Source: E44-bin32 sp041573795 (GTDB lineage Bacteria > Chloroflexota > Anaerolineae > Anaerolineales > E44-bin32). Taken from it: a stretch of DNA of 44,121 bases. The position numbers and the translations under genes were made by a program. Position 1 is the stretch's first letter, and each line of letters begins with the position of its first letter. Positions 16,164-25,378 of this stretch are shown here, piece after piece. The stretch covers positions 1-44,121 of the forward strand of contig JBFFQB010000012.1 of assembly GCA_041573795.1 (NCBI GenBank). Direction: 5' to 3'. The notes under the pieces were generated by a model that searched no databases, was not told the DNA's origin, and saw only the letters and a list, made by a program, of their open reading frames with translations.

Positions 16164-17159
16164 ATGATCAGCATCATCAATGCGCAGAAGGTTCGAGAGG
16201 GTCGGAAGGTAATTGATATCCCTCGCCTAACCCTGCAAGCGGGTGAGGTTGCAGCTTTTGTGGGTCCTGCACAATCTGGCGTCGATGAGCTCTTTGCCCT
16301 TGCCATCGGTAAAACCGAATTGACGCGCGGGACCATGCAGCTAGCAGGGATCGATCCGCGCCTTGATAAAGATAACTTTAGCCTTGAAGTTGGGGTTCTG
16401 TTTGAGGCGGATGGGTTGTATGATGCCCGGCCTGCCGTGGCGAATTTGAACTTCACGGCAAAATTGTATGGCTTGCCGAGAAATCGGGCGGCTGAAGTGC
16501 TGGATTCCGTCGGCTTGCGTGATCAGGGCAGTACACGGGTAGACCGGCTTGAGCCGGGTCAGCGCCGCCGATTGGCATTCGGACGTGCACTCCTGCATCG
16601 CCCCAGCATTCTTTTACTGGATAGACCTTTCCTGCGCTGTGATCAGGATTCGATCGAGCTCCTGCGTCAGCTCATTCGGGAACAGGCAGCAGCAGGGGCA
16701 AGTGTGGCGATCTTCTCCCATGACCGTTCACTTTTGGATCCGCTCTGCGATGTGATCTATAGCATGGAGGCCGGGAAGATCGTGGAAACCTCCTCCCTGG
16801 CTGAGCGGCAGGAAGCCCAGCTGCCTTTTAAGATTCCAGTTAAGGGAGAGGGCAGCGTTAGTTTGATCCATCCCTCAGAACTCCTGTTTGCCGACGCGGA
16901 TGAAGGTAAAGCCCAATTGCATTTGATCGATGGCAGGATCTTGCGAAGCCAGTTCACACTGAGTGAACTTGAACAACGTCTCCATCTGCGCGGTTTCTTC
17001 CGGGCACACCGAGGCTACCTTGTCAATCTTCAGCATGTGAGTGAAGTGATCCCCTTTACGCGTGACAGCTACAGCCTGCGCCTAAGCGATCAGGAGGGAT
17101 CGCTCGTCCCCTTGAGCAAGACAGCGGCAGCCGAGCTACGCGATCTGCTGGGCTACTAA
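16164..17159 (+). CDS. ABC-ATPase-like domain fused to LytTR DNA-binding domain (regulator)
   Basis: 331 residues. Residues 1-215 follow an ABC ATPase, but the nucleotide-site motifs are eroded: GPAQSGVDE at 34-42 instead of GxxGxGKS/T, LEPGQ (129-133) instead of LSGGQ, and ILLLDRP with Arg in place of the catalytic Glu. Residues about 233-331 are a LytTR domain (FFRAHRGYLVNLQHV at 278-292), a beta-type DNA-binding domain common in regulators. The ABC part probably senses or docks rather than hydrolyses ATP. GGAG lies 8 bases before the ATG at 16164; an ATG at 16143 is less likely. It precedes an ABC exporter on the same strand, which it may regulate. Confidence 0.85.
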   Translation: MISIINAQKVREGRKVIDIPRLTLQAGEVAAFVGPAQSGVDELFALAIGKTELTRGTMQLAGIDPRLDKDNFSLEVGVLFEADGLYDARPAVANLNFTAKLYGLPRNRAAEVLDSVGLRDQGSTRVDRLEPGQRRRLAFGRALLHRPSILLLDRPFLRCDQDSIELLRQLIREQAAAGASVAIFSHDRSLLDPLCDVIYSMEAGKIVETSSLAERQEAQLPFKIPVKGEGSVSLIHPSELLFADADEGKAQLHLIDGRILRSQFTLSELEQRLHLRGFFRAHRGYLVNLQHVSEVIPFTRDSYSLRLSDQEGSLVPLSKTAAAELRDLLGY

Positions 17160-17213
17160 ACGTTAGAGAATCCGCTCCAATTTCCTGCTTCATACGCCGT
17201 TCAACCCCCCAAT

Positions 17214-17236
17214 TGCGCCGTTCGGCGCGTTTTTAT
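17214..17236 (+). terminator. Rho-independent terminator after the ABC-LytTR gene
   Basis: A GC-rich hairpin (GCGCC/GGCGC arms around GTTC, 17215-17228) is followed by GTTTTTATT on the plus strand, 55 bases after the stop. It separates the regulator from the ABC exporter genes, which start at 17344 and so probably have their own promoter between 17237 and 17330. Confidence 0.75.
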
Positions 17237-17343
17237 TGCGTTGCGTTTTGGCTTTCGCTAGGCTTAGTGCAAGAGCTAAACACCTGGCTGGCCGGTTGCT
17301 GGCTTGGTTCAGGAAGCGTGAATGAAGTTACGGAGGCAGTGCG

Positions 17344-18072
17344 ATGCACGCAATTGAAGTGAGCAAACTGACACGCCACTACAACGGCCTGTGTGCCGTA
17401 GACCATATTAGTTTCGATGTCGAGGTCGGAGAGGTTTTCGGGTTCTTAGGACCGAATGGTGCCGGTAAAACGACGACGATAAAAATGCTCACCGGCCAGT
17501 TGCGACCGACGCAGGGGAAAGCAACGGTTGCGGGGTGGGATATAGTGCAAGAGCACCAGGCCCTGAAATCTAGCATTGGTGTGGTCTTCGAATTCCAGAA
17601 CCTTTATGAGCGGCTGACAGGACGGGATAATCTGGATTTCTTCGCCCGTATCTACGGTGTACCGAAAGCGCGTGTCGAAGAGCTGCTGCAGGTGACTGGC
17701 CTTGCAGATCGGGCCGATGACAAGGTGAAGACGTACTCTAATGGCATGAAGCAGCGGCTCTTGATCGCCCGGGGACTGCTGCATGAGCCCGTAGTTCTTT
17801 TCCTGGATGAACCCACGCGTGGCCTGGATCCGGGTGTAGCCCGCGATATCCGTTCAATCATCGCCCGACTTTCTGATGATGGCGTGACCGTGTTTCTGAC
17901 GACCCATTACATGGAAGAAGCCGACCGCCTTTGTTCCCGGATCGCCATCCTGCATAAAGGACGTATCGTGGCGATTGACTCACCTGATACATTGAAAGCT
18001 GCCCATGCTGCCAGTGAAGAGGCGACCTTAGAAGATGTCTTCCTTAGACTCACTGGCCATGCGCTTTACTAG
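17344..18072 (+). CDS. ABC transporter ATP-binding protein
   Basis: 242 residues with intact motifs: Walker A GPNGAGKTTT (about 36-45), Q-loop region FEFQNLYERLT, signature YSNGMKQR, Walker B VVLFLDEPTRGLDP and the switch His in LTTHYMEEAD. It belongs to the drug/antibiotic (DrrA/CcmA-like) export ATPases, in which the ATPase pairs with separate ABC-2 permeases, as here. GGAGG lies a few bases upstream of the ATG. The substrate cannot be told from sequence. Confidence 0.92.
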   Translation: MHAIEVSKLTRHYNGLCAVDHISFDVEVGEVFGFLGPNGAGKTTTIKMLTGQLRPTQGKATVAGWDIVQEHQALKSSIGVVFEFQNLYERLTGRDNLDFFARIYGVPKARVEELLQVTGLADRADDKVKTYSNGMKQRLLIARGLLHEPVVLFLDEPTRGLDPGVARDIRSIIARLSDDGVTVFLTTHYMEEADRLCSRIAILHKGRIVAIDSPDTLKAAHAASEEATLEDVFLRLTGHALY

Positions 18073-18179
18073 CGAGGTCAGGATACCTGGCAATCTTTTT
18101 ACACTGGTCTAGAATTCTATCGATTGCCATTAGGCCTGCCTGATCTGCAGGAGATGGCAACATAACAGGAGTAAGAAAC

Positions 18180-19277
18180 ATGTCTACCAGGGCAAGCCCA
18201 AAAGTTGGAAGGTTGCGCATTATCCTTGCGATTGTGGCCAAGGACCTTGTCGAAGCGATAAGGAATAAGAATACACTGGCGGTGATCTTGCCGGTGCTAT
18301 TTATCGTCTTTGTGTATCGCTATATGCCAGGCCTGACCGATCGGGATGCACCACCGACAGTGATTGTTGCCGATCCGGGTGAATCGGTTTTTGGTGGAAT
18401 GCTGGAGGATAGCCCCTTTCTCAAAGTGTATCTCTCCCCTTCGGAGGAACGCATGAAGTTGGGGGCGAGCGAGGCTGATCGCCCAGAGCTGGGCCTGAGC
18501 CTGCCTGAAGATATCGATCAGAGGATTGCGGAAGGATCAGCGCTAAGCTTGCAGGGGTATGCCGTGCACTGGTTGAAGGAGGAAGAAGTAAGCGAACTGG
18601 AGTATATCGTGGAAGAAGAGCTGAGCAGCTTGGCGGGTCAGAGCGTGGAGATAGAGATTGATCGCAGCAGTATCTACCCCGAGCTCGATTCAACAGGGCT
18701 TTCGCGTTTAATGGGGCTATCACTTACCTTTTGCGCCGTCATGATGGGCGTCTCGTTCTTGCCTCATATCATGCTCGAGGAGAAGATCAATCGCACGATG
18801 GAAGCGCTGCAGGTTTCACCGGTGAGACCGCTAGAGCTTACCCTTGGCAAGGCGCTGGTTGGACTGGCCTACTCTCTTGTCATCGGCGTGATAGGGATGG
18901 CCATCTATGGCCCCCTGATTACGCATTGGGGTATCGGACTGCTGATTTTCACCGCCGGCTCATTCTTCATGACATCACTTGGGCTGGTGCTCGGTTCGAT
19001 CCTCGAAAACCGCCAGCAGTTGATGCTATGGGCATGGGTGATCCTGATTCCGCTTTTGATACCCACTTTCCTCGTGATCATGGAAGGCTTGATCCCTTCA
19101 ACAGCTATCGCAATCATGCGCTGGATTCCGAGTGTTGTCTTGAGCCGTGCTCTAAGCGCAGCGACGATTGAAGTCGTTTCTCTATCGGATTTCCTTCCTG
19201 AACTGGCAGTCCTGACGCTGGGATCGATTCCGATCATTGTATTGGTCGCTTGGCTCCTGCGTCGCGCTGAGCAATAG
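18180..19277 (+). CDS. ABC-2 type permease, first of two
   Basis: 365 residues. One transmembrane helix near residues 35-50 is followed by an outside domain of roughly 140 residues, then a cluster of five or six helices from about residue 178, the usual ABC-2 (NatB/YhaP-like) layout. The short segment LEEKINRTMEALQVSPVRP between helices is the typical coupling loop to the ATPase. AGGAG lies 8 bases before the ATG. The next permease starts 14 bases after the stop, and both probably form a heterodimer with the ATPase at 17344. Confidence 0.88.
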   Translation: MSTRASPKVGRLRIILAIVAKDLVEAIRNKNTLAVILPVLFIVFVYRYMPGLTDRDAPPTVIVADPGESVFGGMLEDSPFLKVYLSPSEERMKLGASEADRPELGLSLPEDIDQRIAEGSALSLQGYAVHWLKEEEVSELEYIVEEELSSLAGQSVEIEIDRSSIYPELDSTGLSRLMGLSLTFCAVMMGVSFLPHIMLEEKINRTMEALQVSPVRPLELTLGKALVGLAYSLVIGVIGMAIYGPLITHWGIGLLIFTAGSFFMTSLGLVLGSILENRQQLMLWAWVILIPLLIPTFLVIMEGLIPSTAIAIMRWIPSVVLSRALSAATIEVVSLSDFLPELAVLTLGSIPIIVLVAWLLRRAEQ

Positions 19278-19291
19278 GGGGAGGTGGAACA

Positions 19292-20383
19292 ATGACAAGG
19301 AATAATCTACTGGGCTACCTTAGGATCGTGACCGCCTTCGCGCTGAAGGATATCCGTGATGCGATCCAAAATAAGATGATTCTCAGGATTGGAATTGGCA
19401 CGTTGATGGTTTGGTTCTCAGCTATGGCGCTGCCGTTTTTGATGTCCATGCGATCGACGCTTGCTTTAAGCATATTTGATCCAGGGCGCACAACTCTGGT
19501 TCGGGAGTTGGCAAAAGCCGAGGATCTTGATATCAGCAGGGTGCGCAGCGAAGATGAATTACGCCAGCGTGTTGGCGGTAGTTTTAGCCAAATGTTGGGG
19601 TTAAAGGTTGATCCAGCGATTGGATCAGATGAAGGACTCGTCGCCAACGTGATCGAAGGCTATTATCCTCACTGGATGGCTCCACATGATGTGGCGGCGA
19701 TGGTCACCGAGGTGGAGTCGCAGGCAGAGACCATCGGAGGCGGACCCATCACGATCGATACTAACGGGGGAGCAAGTTTTCCATCCTATGACTCAGTTGG
19801 ACAGCCGACGATGATTTCAAGCTCCCTGGTAATCGTGATCTTTACCGTTGGTGGGATGCTCACACCCTACTTGATGGTCGAGGAAAAAGAGAGGGGCACG
19901 TTTGCGGCATTGATGGTTTCGCCGGCGAAACAGAGCCAGTTTGTGCTCGGAAAAGCAATCGCCGGACTTTTTTATAGCCTGATCGTGGTGGCGGTAGCAT
20001 TGGCTATGTCCGCCCGTTGGATTGTGCACTGGGACGTAGCTATTCTGGCTGCTTTGGCAGGATCATCCTTTACGGTCGCACTTGGATTATTGGTGGGTAT
20101 ATTCACGGAGAATCCCTCCAGTATGGGTTTGTGGTTTGGCTTGCTCCTCCTGGTCATGCTTGTGCCAGTCTTTCTGGAGTTCACTCCTGCTGCTGGTCAA
20201 TTGGCCTGGTGGCAAGTTCTGATGCAGTGGATGCCCTCCGTTGGTTTTGCCGATTTGATCCGGTCTTCTTTCGTGCAAACTGTCCCTTCGGATGTCTATA
20301 TTCGAGGAATCTTGAGCATGTTGGGGACCACGACTGGTTTGTTGGTCCTGGTTGAATGGCGTGTGCGTGCTCTGGAAATGTAG
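19292..20383 (+). CDS. ABC-2 type permease, second of two
   Basis: 363 residues with the same layout as the preceding permease: a helix near residue 35, an outside domain, then a helix cluster beginning near residue 172, with the coupling loop VEEKERGTFAALMVSPAKQ. The two permeases are clearly paralogous in plan though diverged in sequence, suggesting an obligate heterodimer. GGGGAGG precedes the ATG. This is the last gene of the exporter operon; a hairpin follows. Confidence 0.88.
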   Translation: MTRNNLLGYLRIVTAFALKDIRDAIQNKMILRIGIGTLMVWFSAMALPFLMSMRSTLALSIFDPGRTTLVRELAKAEDLDISRVRSEDELRQRVGGSFSQMLGLKVDPAIGSDEGLVANVIEGYYPHWMAPHDVAAMVTEVESQAETIGGGPITIDTNGGASFPSYDSVGQPTMISSSLVIVIFTVGGMLTPYLMVEEKERGTFAALMVSPAKQSQFVLGKAIAGLFYSLIVVAVALAMSARWIVHWDVAILAALAGSSFTVALGLLVGIFTENPSSMGLWFGLLLLVMLVPVFLEFTPAAGQLAWWQVLMQWMPSVGFADLIRSSFVQTVPSDVYIRGILSMLGTTTGLLVLVEWRVRALEM

Positions 20384-20410
20384 GGCCTCGGGACGACTGC
20401 CTCAAAATAA

Positions 20411-20442
20411 AGCGCCCCAGGTCCATCGTTGGGGCTCTTTCA
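20411..20442 (+). terminator. Probable terminator after the ABC exporter operon
   Basis: GCCCCA (20414-20419) pairs with TGGGGC (20430-20435), and the 3' arm runs into TCTTTC. It lies between the convergent exporter operon and the membrane protein gene ending at 20550. The T-tract is short, so confidence is moderate. Confidence 0.5.
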
Positions 20443-20549
20443 TCACAACAGAATCCACGCCGGATTTTAATACCACCTCAGCACTGTACGAATAAGCGAT
20501 CCTGGTGGCTCCCGCGTCAGCAAATAGAACTGCTCACGACGATGATTGC

Positions 20550-22061
20550 TTATTCGGAATCATGTTGTGTATGTTTGAACACATAAAAACCATTACTCCC
20601 CATAGCATCGCTAGGAATCACACTTAAGACACTATATTGATGCAGAAATGCTTCCGAAGTTAACAAGCTTGGGCGAATGAAGATCTCCAACGATAGTACA
20701 TAATCAGGTTCAAGATCCAGGATTAACTCGGTGGGTATTGCATAACTGAATTGCTGCCCCGTTTGAGGAGAACGGTATTGATACTTAATCGCTTCAGAGG
20801 TTACAAGTCCAACAGTGTCGATAATTTTACTCTCAAGGAAGGAGTAGCCGAGCACGCCAATTTCCGGCATTGCAATCGTACTTCCCGAACGTATTTCCTC
20901 TTCTAAAGAGTCAGCTACAAATTCATACAGGGCCTCATGATCCCTCAAGTTTGAAGATATACCTTCCACAGGTTGATCGAGGACTTTCCATTCCACAACC
21001 AGTAAAAGTCCGACGAAGAGCAGTGACACGGCTGCCGATATCGAGGATCCGTTTTTACCCAATAGCGCATGTATTCCAACAATGATCAAACTGTTAAAGA
21101 GCACGAGAAAGGGTGGAAAATACCAGATAAACAGGAGCGGATTGGCAATCATCAGGCCTAGCGAATAAATAATCGGAAAAAGCATCATTATCCATGCATG
21201 ACGACTCTTTTTAATGATTGAAATTGACCCAATTGTGAATAACCACATATTGATAAGTAGGGAGATACCCAGCACCCATAAAGGCCAGCCGGGATTCTTT
21301 AATGGTGAGCGAGTGGCGAAATACCCAAGAAATGTTGAAGTGGCCTGAACGGGAGAAAGCAGGTATGCATTTGATTTGGCGATGATGGAATGTGGTAGAA
21401 CGCTGCCAAAGTAGAATCCCGAAAATAGCAACCATGGAGCAGTAACGATAATAAATAGGACGAACTCCCTCACAGGGAGCTTTTTTGCCCATAAGATTTG
21501 ATAGCCAGCAAAAAGGAGTGGCAATACGAGCGTGTCTGCTCGTGCGAGGAAGGCGAAACCAGACAATATTGCTGCTAATGGATAGTTCTTTCGAATGACA
21601 AAGACATACAAAGAAGCGAGGATGAGCGAAACCACCAAAGCTGTTTCCATTCCGCCTCTAGAGACCCCAATGCGGAGAGGATTATACAGATAGGCCAAGC
21701 TAGTTCCCGCTGCTAAATACTTCGGAAATTGTAATTCTGAGATGATTTTGAAGAGGAGAAGGACTGAAGCTATATCTGCGATCGAATTTATTATGAGGGA
21801 AATGGTTGGAATTTCTTTTATTGATATTAATGAGCCCAAAGCCGCGAGTAAGAGTGTATATAAAGGTGTGGTAGTGCCAAGGATCTTTTCACCAGGATTA
21901 TAGGTAAAACCATTGCCAGTAGATAAATTATGTGCGTACCTGTAAGTTATATAAGCATCATCGAAGGCACGATGACCGGGGATGATTTGGAGAACTATGA
22001 TCGAAGTTAGAACGAGACCAAAAAACCAATATTGCTTCAACCACGCACTTATTTTATTCAA
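20550..22061 (-). CDS. GT-C fold-like multi-spanning membrane protein (putative glycosyltransferase)
   Basis: 503 residues with about ten hydrophobic segments and a soluble C-terminal part. The first outside loop after helix 1 carries FDDAYITYRYAHNLSTGNG, in the place of the acidic (DD/DE) catalytic motif of lipid-linked sugar transferases, followed by GTTTPLYTLLLAALG. This pattern is seen in GT-C type envelope glycosyltransferases, but donor and acceptor are unknown. The likely start is a TTG at 22061 with GGGAGA about 9 bases upstream. The gene is clearly more AT-rich than its neighbours, which suggests recent transfer. Confidence 0.6.
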   Translation of the reverse strand: MNKISAWLKQYWFFGLVLTSIIVLQIIPGHRAFDDAYITYRYAHNLSTGNGFTYNPGEKILGTTTPLYTLLLAALGSLISIKEIPTISLIINSIADIASVLLLFKIISELQFPKYLAAGTSLAYLYNPLRIGVSRGGMETALVVSLILASLYVFVIRKNYPLAAILSGFAFLARADTLVLPLLFAGYQILWAKKLPVREFVLFIIVTAPWLLFSGFYFGSVLPHSIIAKSNAYLLSPVQATSTFLGYFATRSPLKNPGWPLWVLGISLLINMWLFTIGSISIIKKSRHAWIMMLFPIIYSLGLMIANPLLFIWYFPPFLVLFNSLIIVGIHALLGKNGSSISAAVSLLFVGLLLVVEWKVLDQPVEGISSNLRDHEALYEFVADSLEEEIRSGSTIAMPEIGVLGYSFLESKIIDTVGLVTSEAIKYQYRSPQTGQQFSYAIPTELILDLEPDYVLSLEIFIRPSLLTSEAFLHQYSVLSVIPSDAMGSNGFYVFKHTQHDSE

Positions 22062-22119
22062 TTTTCCAAATCTCCCATCGAGTTTCGATCCAACATGCTA
22101 TCGTCAAACATTAAAAGGC

Positions 22120-23124
22120 TCAAGGGAAATACCGGAAGCGGTCTGAGAGTTGTGGTTGCTTTGGTTCACTGATTGAATAAGCCCGCAAGCCAGCCCAGGG
22201 ATTTGCCACGAAGGCTGTATCGGCATGCACTATCACCCCTTCCGATGCTTCGGCATACGTTGCGGTCGAGAGGAGTTGGGGGTTATAGGGATTGCGTACA
22301 TCCAGGATGTGTAACCCATTCTGGCTGCCATCTTCCTCATCATGGATGGAAAGATAAACTAGCCAGTTCTTAACCGTGAGGCCCTGAGCTATGCTGGCGG
22401 GTCCAGGTTTGTATGTGGCTGCGATCACTGGCGAACTCGGCACACGCGCATCGATGATGGTCATTCCGTATTGACCGGTGGCGAGGTAAGCAAAACCAGC
22501 CTCGACTCTGACCAACTCTGCCTGGGCATAAACCGGGTCCCAGGATATATATCCCAATTGCTTTGGCTGGGCGGGAGAGGAGACGTCCAGGATCTCCAGT
22601 CCGCGAGGTTCATCGGCAATATAAGCCAGATAGCCGTCAACCGTGACATCCCACGCCTCTTCTAGATTCTGATAACGCCCAATCTCCTGGGGGGCATCGG
22701 CGTCAGCAAGCGAGTAAATGATCAAACCATCTTCGCCTGCAGCCAGATACAGAAGACCACCAGCCAGGTGCAGCCCCAGCGCTTGTAAACCTTCTCCGGC
22801 ATAGACCAGGCTCGGACGGGGTTGATTTATATCCAGGATCAACAATCCGCGCTCGCTGTCGGCGATGTAGGCCCGCTCTCCCTGGATCTCGATGCTGCGG
22901 TAATAGCCTTCATCATAGAAGCGTGAGATGCGGTTAAGTTGGCCCTCCGCAACCTCAAACGAATAGAGCCCGCTATCTCCGGCGACAGCGTAAAGGCGAT
23001 CTTGGGCAGGGTCGTAGGCTAAATCGAGCATATAGCCCATGCGCTGACGGTTGATGAAGTGGATCAGGACCACCAGGAGGCTTACACCGGCGATCAACCC
23101 GAAGATCCAAAGCACACGTTTCAT
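22120..23124 (-). CDS. Membrane-anchored LVIVD-repeat beta-propeller protein
   Basis: 334 residues. An N-terminal hydrophobic anchor (about residues 5-24) is followed by repeated units of about 42 residues with a pattern like AYIADSERGLLILDINQP, AYIADEPRGLEILDVSSP and AYLATGQYGMTIIDARVP. This is the LVIVD-type repeat, which folds as a beta-propeller on the outer face of the membrane. Roughly seven units can be traced. No enzyme motif is seen; a binding or scaffold role is likely. GGGAG precedes the ATG. Confidence 0.75.
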   Translation of the reverse strand: MKRVLWIFGLIAGVSLLVVLIHFINRQRMGYMLDLAYDPAQDRLYAVAGDSGLYSFEVAEGQLNRISRFYDEGYYRSIEIQGERAYIADSERGLLILDINQPRPSLVYAGEGLQALGLHLAGGLLYLAAGEDGLIIYSLADADAPQEIGRYQNLEEAWDVTVDGYLAYIADEPRGLEILDVSSPAQPKQLGYISWDPVYAQAELVRVEAGFAYLATGQYGMTIIDARVPSSPVIAATYKPGPASIAQGLTVKNWLVYLSIHDEEDGSQNGLHILDVRNPYNPQLLSTATYAEASEGVIVHADTAFVANPWAGLRAYSISEPKQPQLSDRFRYFP

Positions 23125-23252
23125 GTATTTCTCCCTGGCTGGAATGCCTAGTTCAAGAGAACAGGATTATGACACGGCTCCAAGCGGCTTTCAACTTGGC
23201 TGAGCCAGCCTTTGAGATTTTGGGGGTAATTTCCTGATGACAATACAGGCAA

Positions 23253-24401
23253 TTAAAGCAAGCGCAAGAGCGATTCGGCTGGTTGTTTTTGTTTGAGACG
23301 TGCGTAGCCTAACGTCAGAATGTAAAACAACACAAGACCAAACAGCCACAACAGATACATGACTGCCAGGGAGGACCCACGGGGGGTAAGCCAGCGGCCT
23401 AATGCTGCATAACCGATCAGATGAAGAATGTAGAAGAAGAGCGGCTCCTGACCGAATACCAACAAAGGGTTCACCACTTGGGTTGCCTTCTGCGCGCTCC
23501 TTGAAAAGAACCATAGCAGCAATAGATTGCCACCCATTGTGAAGAGAGTGAAGGTCATGCTTGGTGGGTATTTAACCAGGCTGAGGAAGTCCATCCATCC
23601 ATCACCGGGGTTGGGGCGGATATTTCCGAAGCCATTCAGTAGGCGTATGAGGGCAAACAATCCAAGGAATGTAAATCCAAGGATCAGGGAACGGCGATAG
23701 GCGCTTTCACGATCTCGTTGTAGCCAATGCCCAAAAGCCATGCCAAACGGGATTAACTCAATCCAAGCCAGAATAGGATAATTCGACCAGAAGGTAGCCG
23801 TACCACCGCTGCGCAGCAAGATCAAGTTGAAAGGATCCGGCTCCAGCAGATTCCACATTGAAGGATCCGGGTGGAGCATTTCTGTGCCAATGAAGAAGAG
23901 CAGAGCCAGCGAAAGCAGCGGAAGTGGATTCAGCCTGAGTAGAAAACTGCAGAGGATCATGCCCCCGCCCAGCCCGACGAGTACGCCAATGTAGAAATCA
24001 GGAAATCCAAAGGGCCCTGATTGCCAAATGAAATTAACCAGGGTTAATTGCAGGATGATCAGAAGTGAACCTCGAATGAGGAAGTGTTGAACAATCTGCC
24101 ACTCGCTCCAGCCTTTCTTGCGGCGAGCCTGCGCAAAGAGGAACATGCCGATGCCCATCAGAAAGAAGAATCCGGGGGCGCAGTAGTGTGTGACGAGACG
24201 GGTGAGGAATGCCAGAACTGAAGGGAACACCGGGATCGGTCCGCCCCAGTATTCGCCACTCGAGTGTTGCTGGGCGATGAAGTAGTTGGCGTGATCAAGT
24301 GCCATCAGCACCATGATCAACCCCCGCAGCAGATCAACCGGAACCGAGCGCTTCATGCCTCTTTCAAAGTCATCGTCGTGGTATTGGGAGTGCGCTTCCA
24401 T
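23253..24401 (-). CDS. DUF1624 / heparan-alpha-glucosaminide acetyltransferase-like membrane protein
   Basis: 382 residues with about ten transmembrane segments. It opens with SVPVDLLRGLIMVLMALDHANYF, the conserved start of DUF1624 and HGSNAT-type acyltransferases, including the membrane Asp-His pair in ALDH. Such proteins move acyl groups across the membrane to sugars; the acceptor here is unknown. The protein ends in a charged tail. The ATG at 24401 is used; a later ATG at 24356, right before SVPVDLL, is an alternative. Confidence 0.8.
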   Translation of the reverse strand: MEAHSQYHDDDFERGMKRSVPVDLLRGLIMVLMALDHANYFIAQQHSSGEYWGGPIPVFPSVLAFLTRLVTHYCAPGFFFLMGIGMFLFAQARRKKGWSEWQIVQHFLIRGSLLIILQLTLVNFIWQSGPFGFPDFYIGVLVGLGGGMILCSFLLRLNPLPLLSLALLFFIGTEMLHPDPSMWNLLEPDPFNLILLRSGGTATFWSNYPILAWIELIPFGMAFGHWLQRDRESAYRRSLILGFTFLGLFALIRLLNGFGNIRPNPGDGWMDFLSLVKYPPSMTFTLFTMGGNLLLLWFFSRSAQKATQVVNPLLVFGQEPLFFYILHLIGYAALGRWLTPRGSSLAVMYLLWLFGLVLFYILTLGYARLKQKQPAESLLRLL

Positions 24402-24507
24402 GCCAAGATTCTCATCTCGAGTGATCTTGCAGGTATAAGTGTGGTCTTGCTGCTTAGATTACACCGACGGATCGAGAATCGTTCAATCCCAATTGTTGCT
24501 CTGACCA

Positions 24508-24816
24508 CTAGCGTTGGGGTAGAAAAAGTTCATAAGCCCAGTCAGCGTAGGGTAGCCTGGTTATAAGCCGACGGGAAAGTTCGGAGGCAGTTCGCTCTCC
24601 GAATTCAAGACAAGCGGTTGTAATTTCACCGTACATTGCCTGGCACAGTGACGCCGGTGAAGAGAAGACGGGCATACCAGCCGGTTTCTCGTAATAAATC
24701 AGGATGACCCCGTCGGGCTCATACGCAGAGGGTGGGATGAAAAAGGATCCCGGCTTTAAGATGAACCATCCGGCAAGCACCAGGACCAGAAGGAAGAGTA
24801 CCATCGCTTTAATCAT
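24508..24816 (-). CDS. Small membrane-anchored protein, unknown
   Basis: 102 residues, not recognised. A single N-terminal hydrophobic helix (about residues 4-20) is followed by a soluble domain with two Cys residues (SLCQAMYGEITTACLEF) that could form a disulfide outside. It lies on the same strand as its neighbours, 106 bases before the DUF1624 gene. Coding is supported by neighbour orientation and a sensible protein, not by homology. Confidence 0.45.
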   Translation of the reverse strand: MIKAMVLFLLVLVLAGWFILKPGSFFIPPSAYEPDGVILIYYEKPAGMPVFSSPASLCQAMYGEITTACLEFGERTASELSRRLITRLPYADWAYELFLPQR

Positions 24817-24910
24817 GCCAGACTCCTCTTCTCCAAATCTATTGTATGCCGTGAAGGACTATGCCAGCAATCCCCCAATGTAGGGATGAAAGCTCGAACC
24901 TACCTCCCCT

Positions 24911-25237
24911 TCAGGTGTTGCGGTAATCCTCGCGCACTGGGTGGAATACATCCAGGAGGCGACAATCCGAGATTGCTTTACCGCCGTGGGGCGCATCGGA
25001 AGGAATGAGTGCAACCATTCCCGGGCGAAGGACCCGGGTTTCCCCTTCAAGCGTGAGCTCAAATTCGCCCTCTAAGATACTGGAAGCCTGCTCCTGAGAA
25101 TGTGAATGCACGGGCATCTCAGCCCCTGCTTCAATCGTCCAATAGGCCAGGGTCATATTTTCGGTATGGACGAACACAGCTTGATACCCAGGAATGATCT
25201 CCCTGGATTCGAAATCAGATAATTTCAGGAAGGGCAT
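24911..25237 (-). CDS. Small single-domain cupin protein
   Basis: 108 residues forming one cupin barrel. Motif 1 is seen as AEMPVHSHSQEQASSILEGE, with two His and Glu/Gln metal ligands, and motif 2 as PGMVALIPSDAPHGGKA, with the last His. Such stand-alone cupins bind a divalent metal and serve as isomerases, dioxygenases or sensors; the substrate cannot be told. AAGGAG precedes the ATG. Confidence 0.85.
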   Translation of the reverse strand: MPFLKLSDFESREIIPGYQAVFVHTENMTLAYWTIEAGAEMPVHSHSQEQASSILEGEFELTLEGETRVLRPGMVALIPSDAPHGGKAISDCRLLDVFHPVREDYRNT

Positions 25238-25378
25238 ATTGGCTCCTTGTGGCGCATTTATAACGGAATGATCCCAGTTTTTCGCCCAAGTGCAAATGAG
25301 ATTGTGGTGCAGGGTCCCATGAGCATCGCACGCATCTGTACCAGGTCGGACATAGCGCCAAGGAAACGATGCCAGGTT

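Noticed and set aside
17237..17340. LytTR-type operator repeats before the ABC exporter
   Set aside because: A CTGGCT repeat is visible, but the known LytTR consensus with proper spacing could not be made out.
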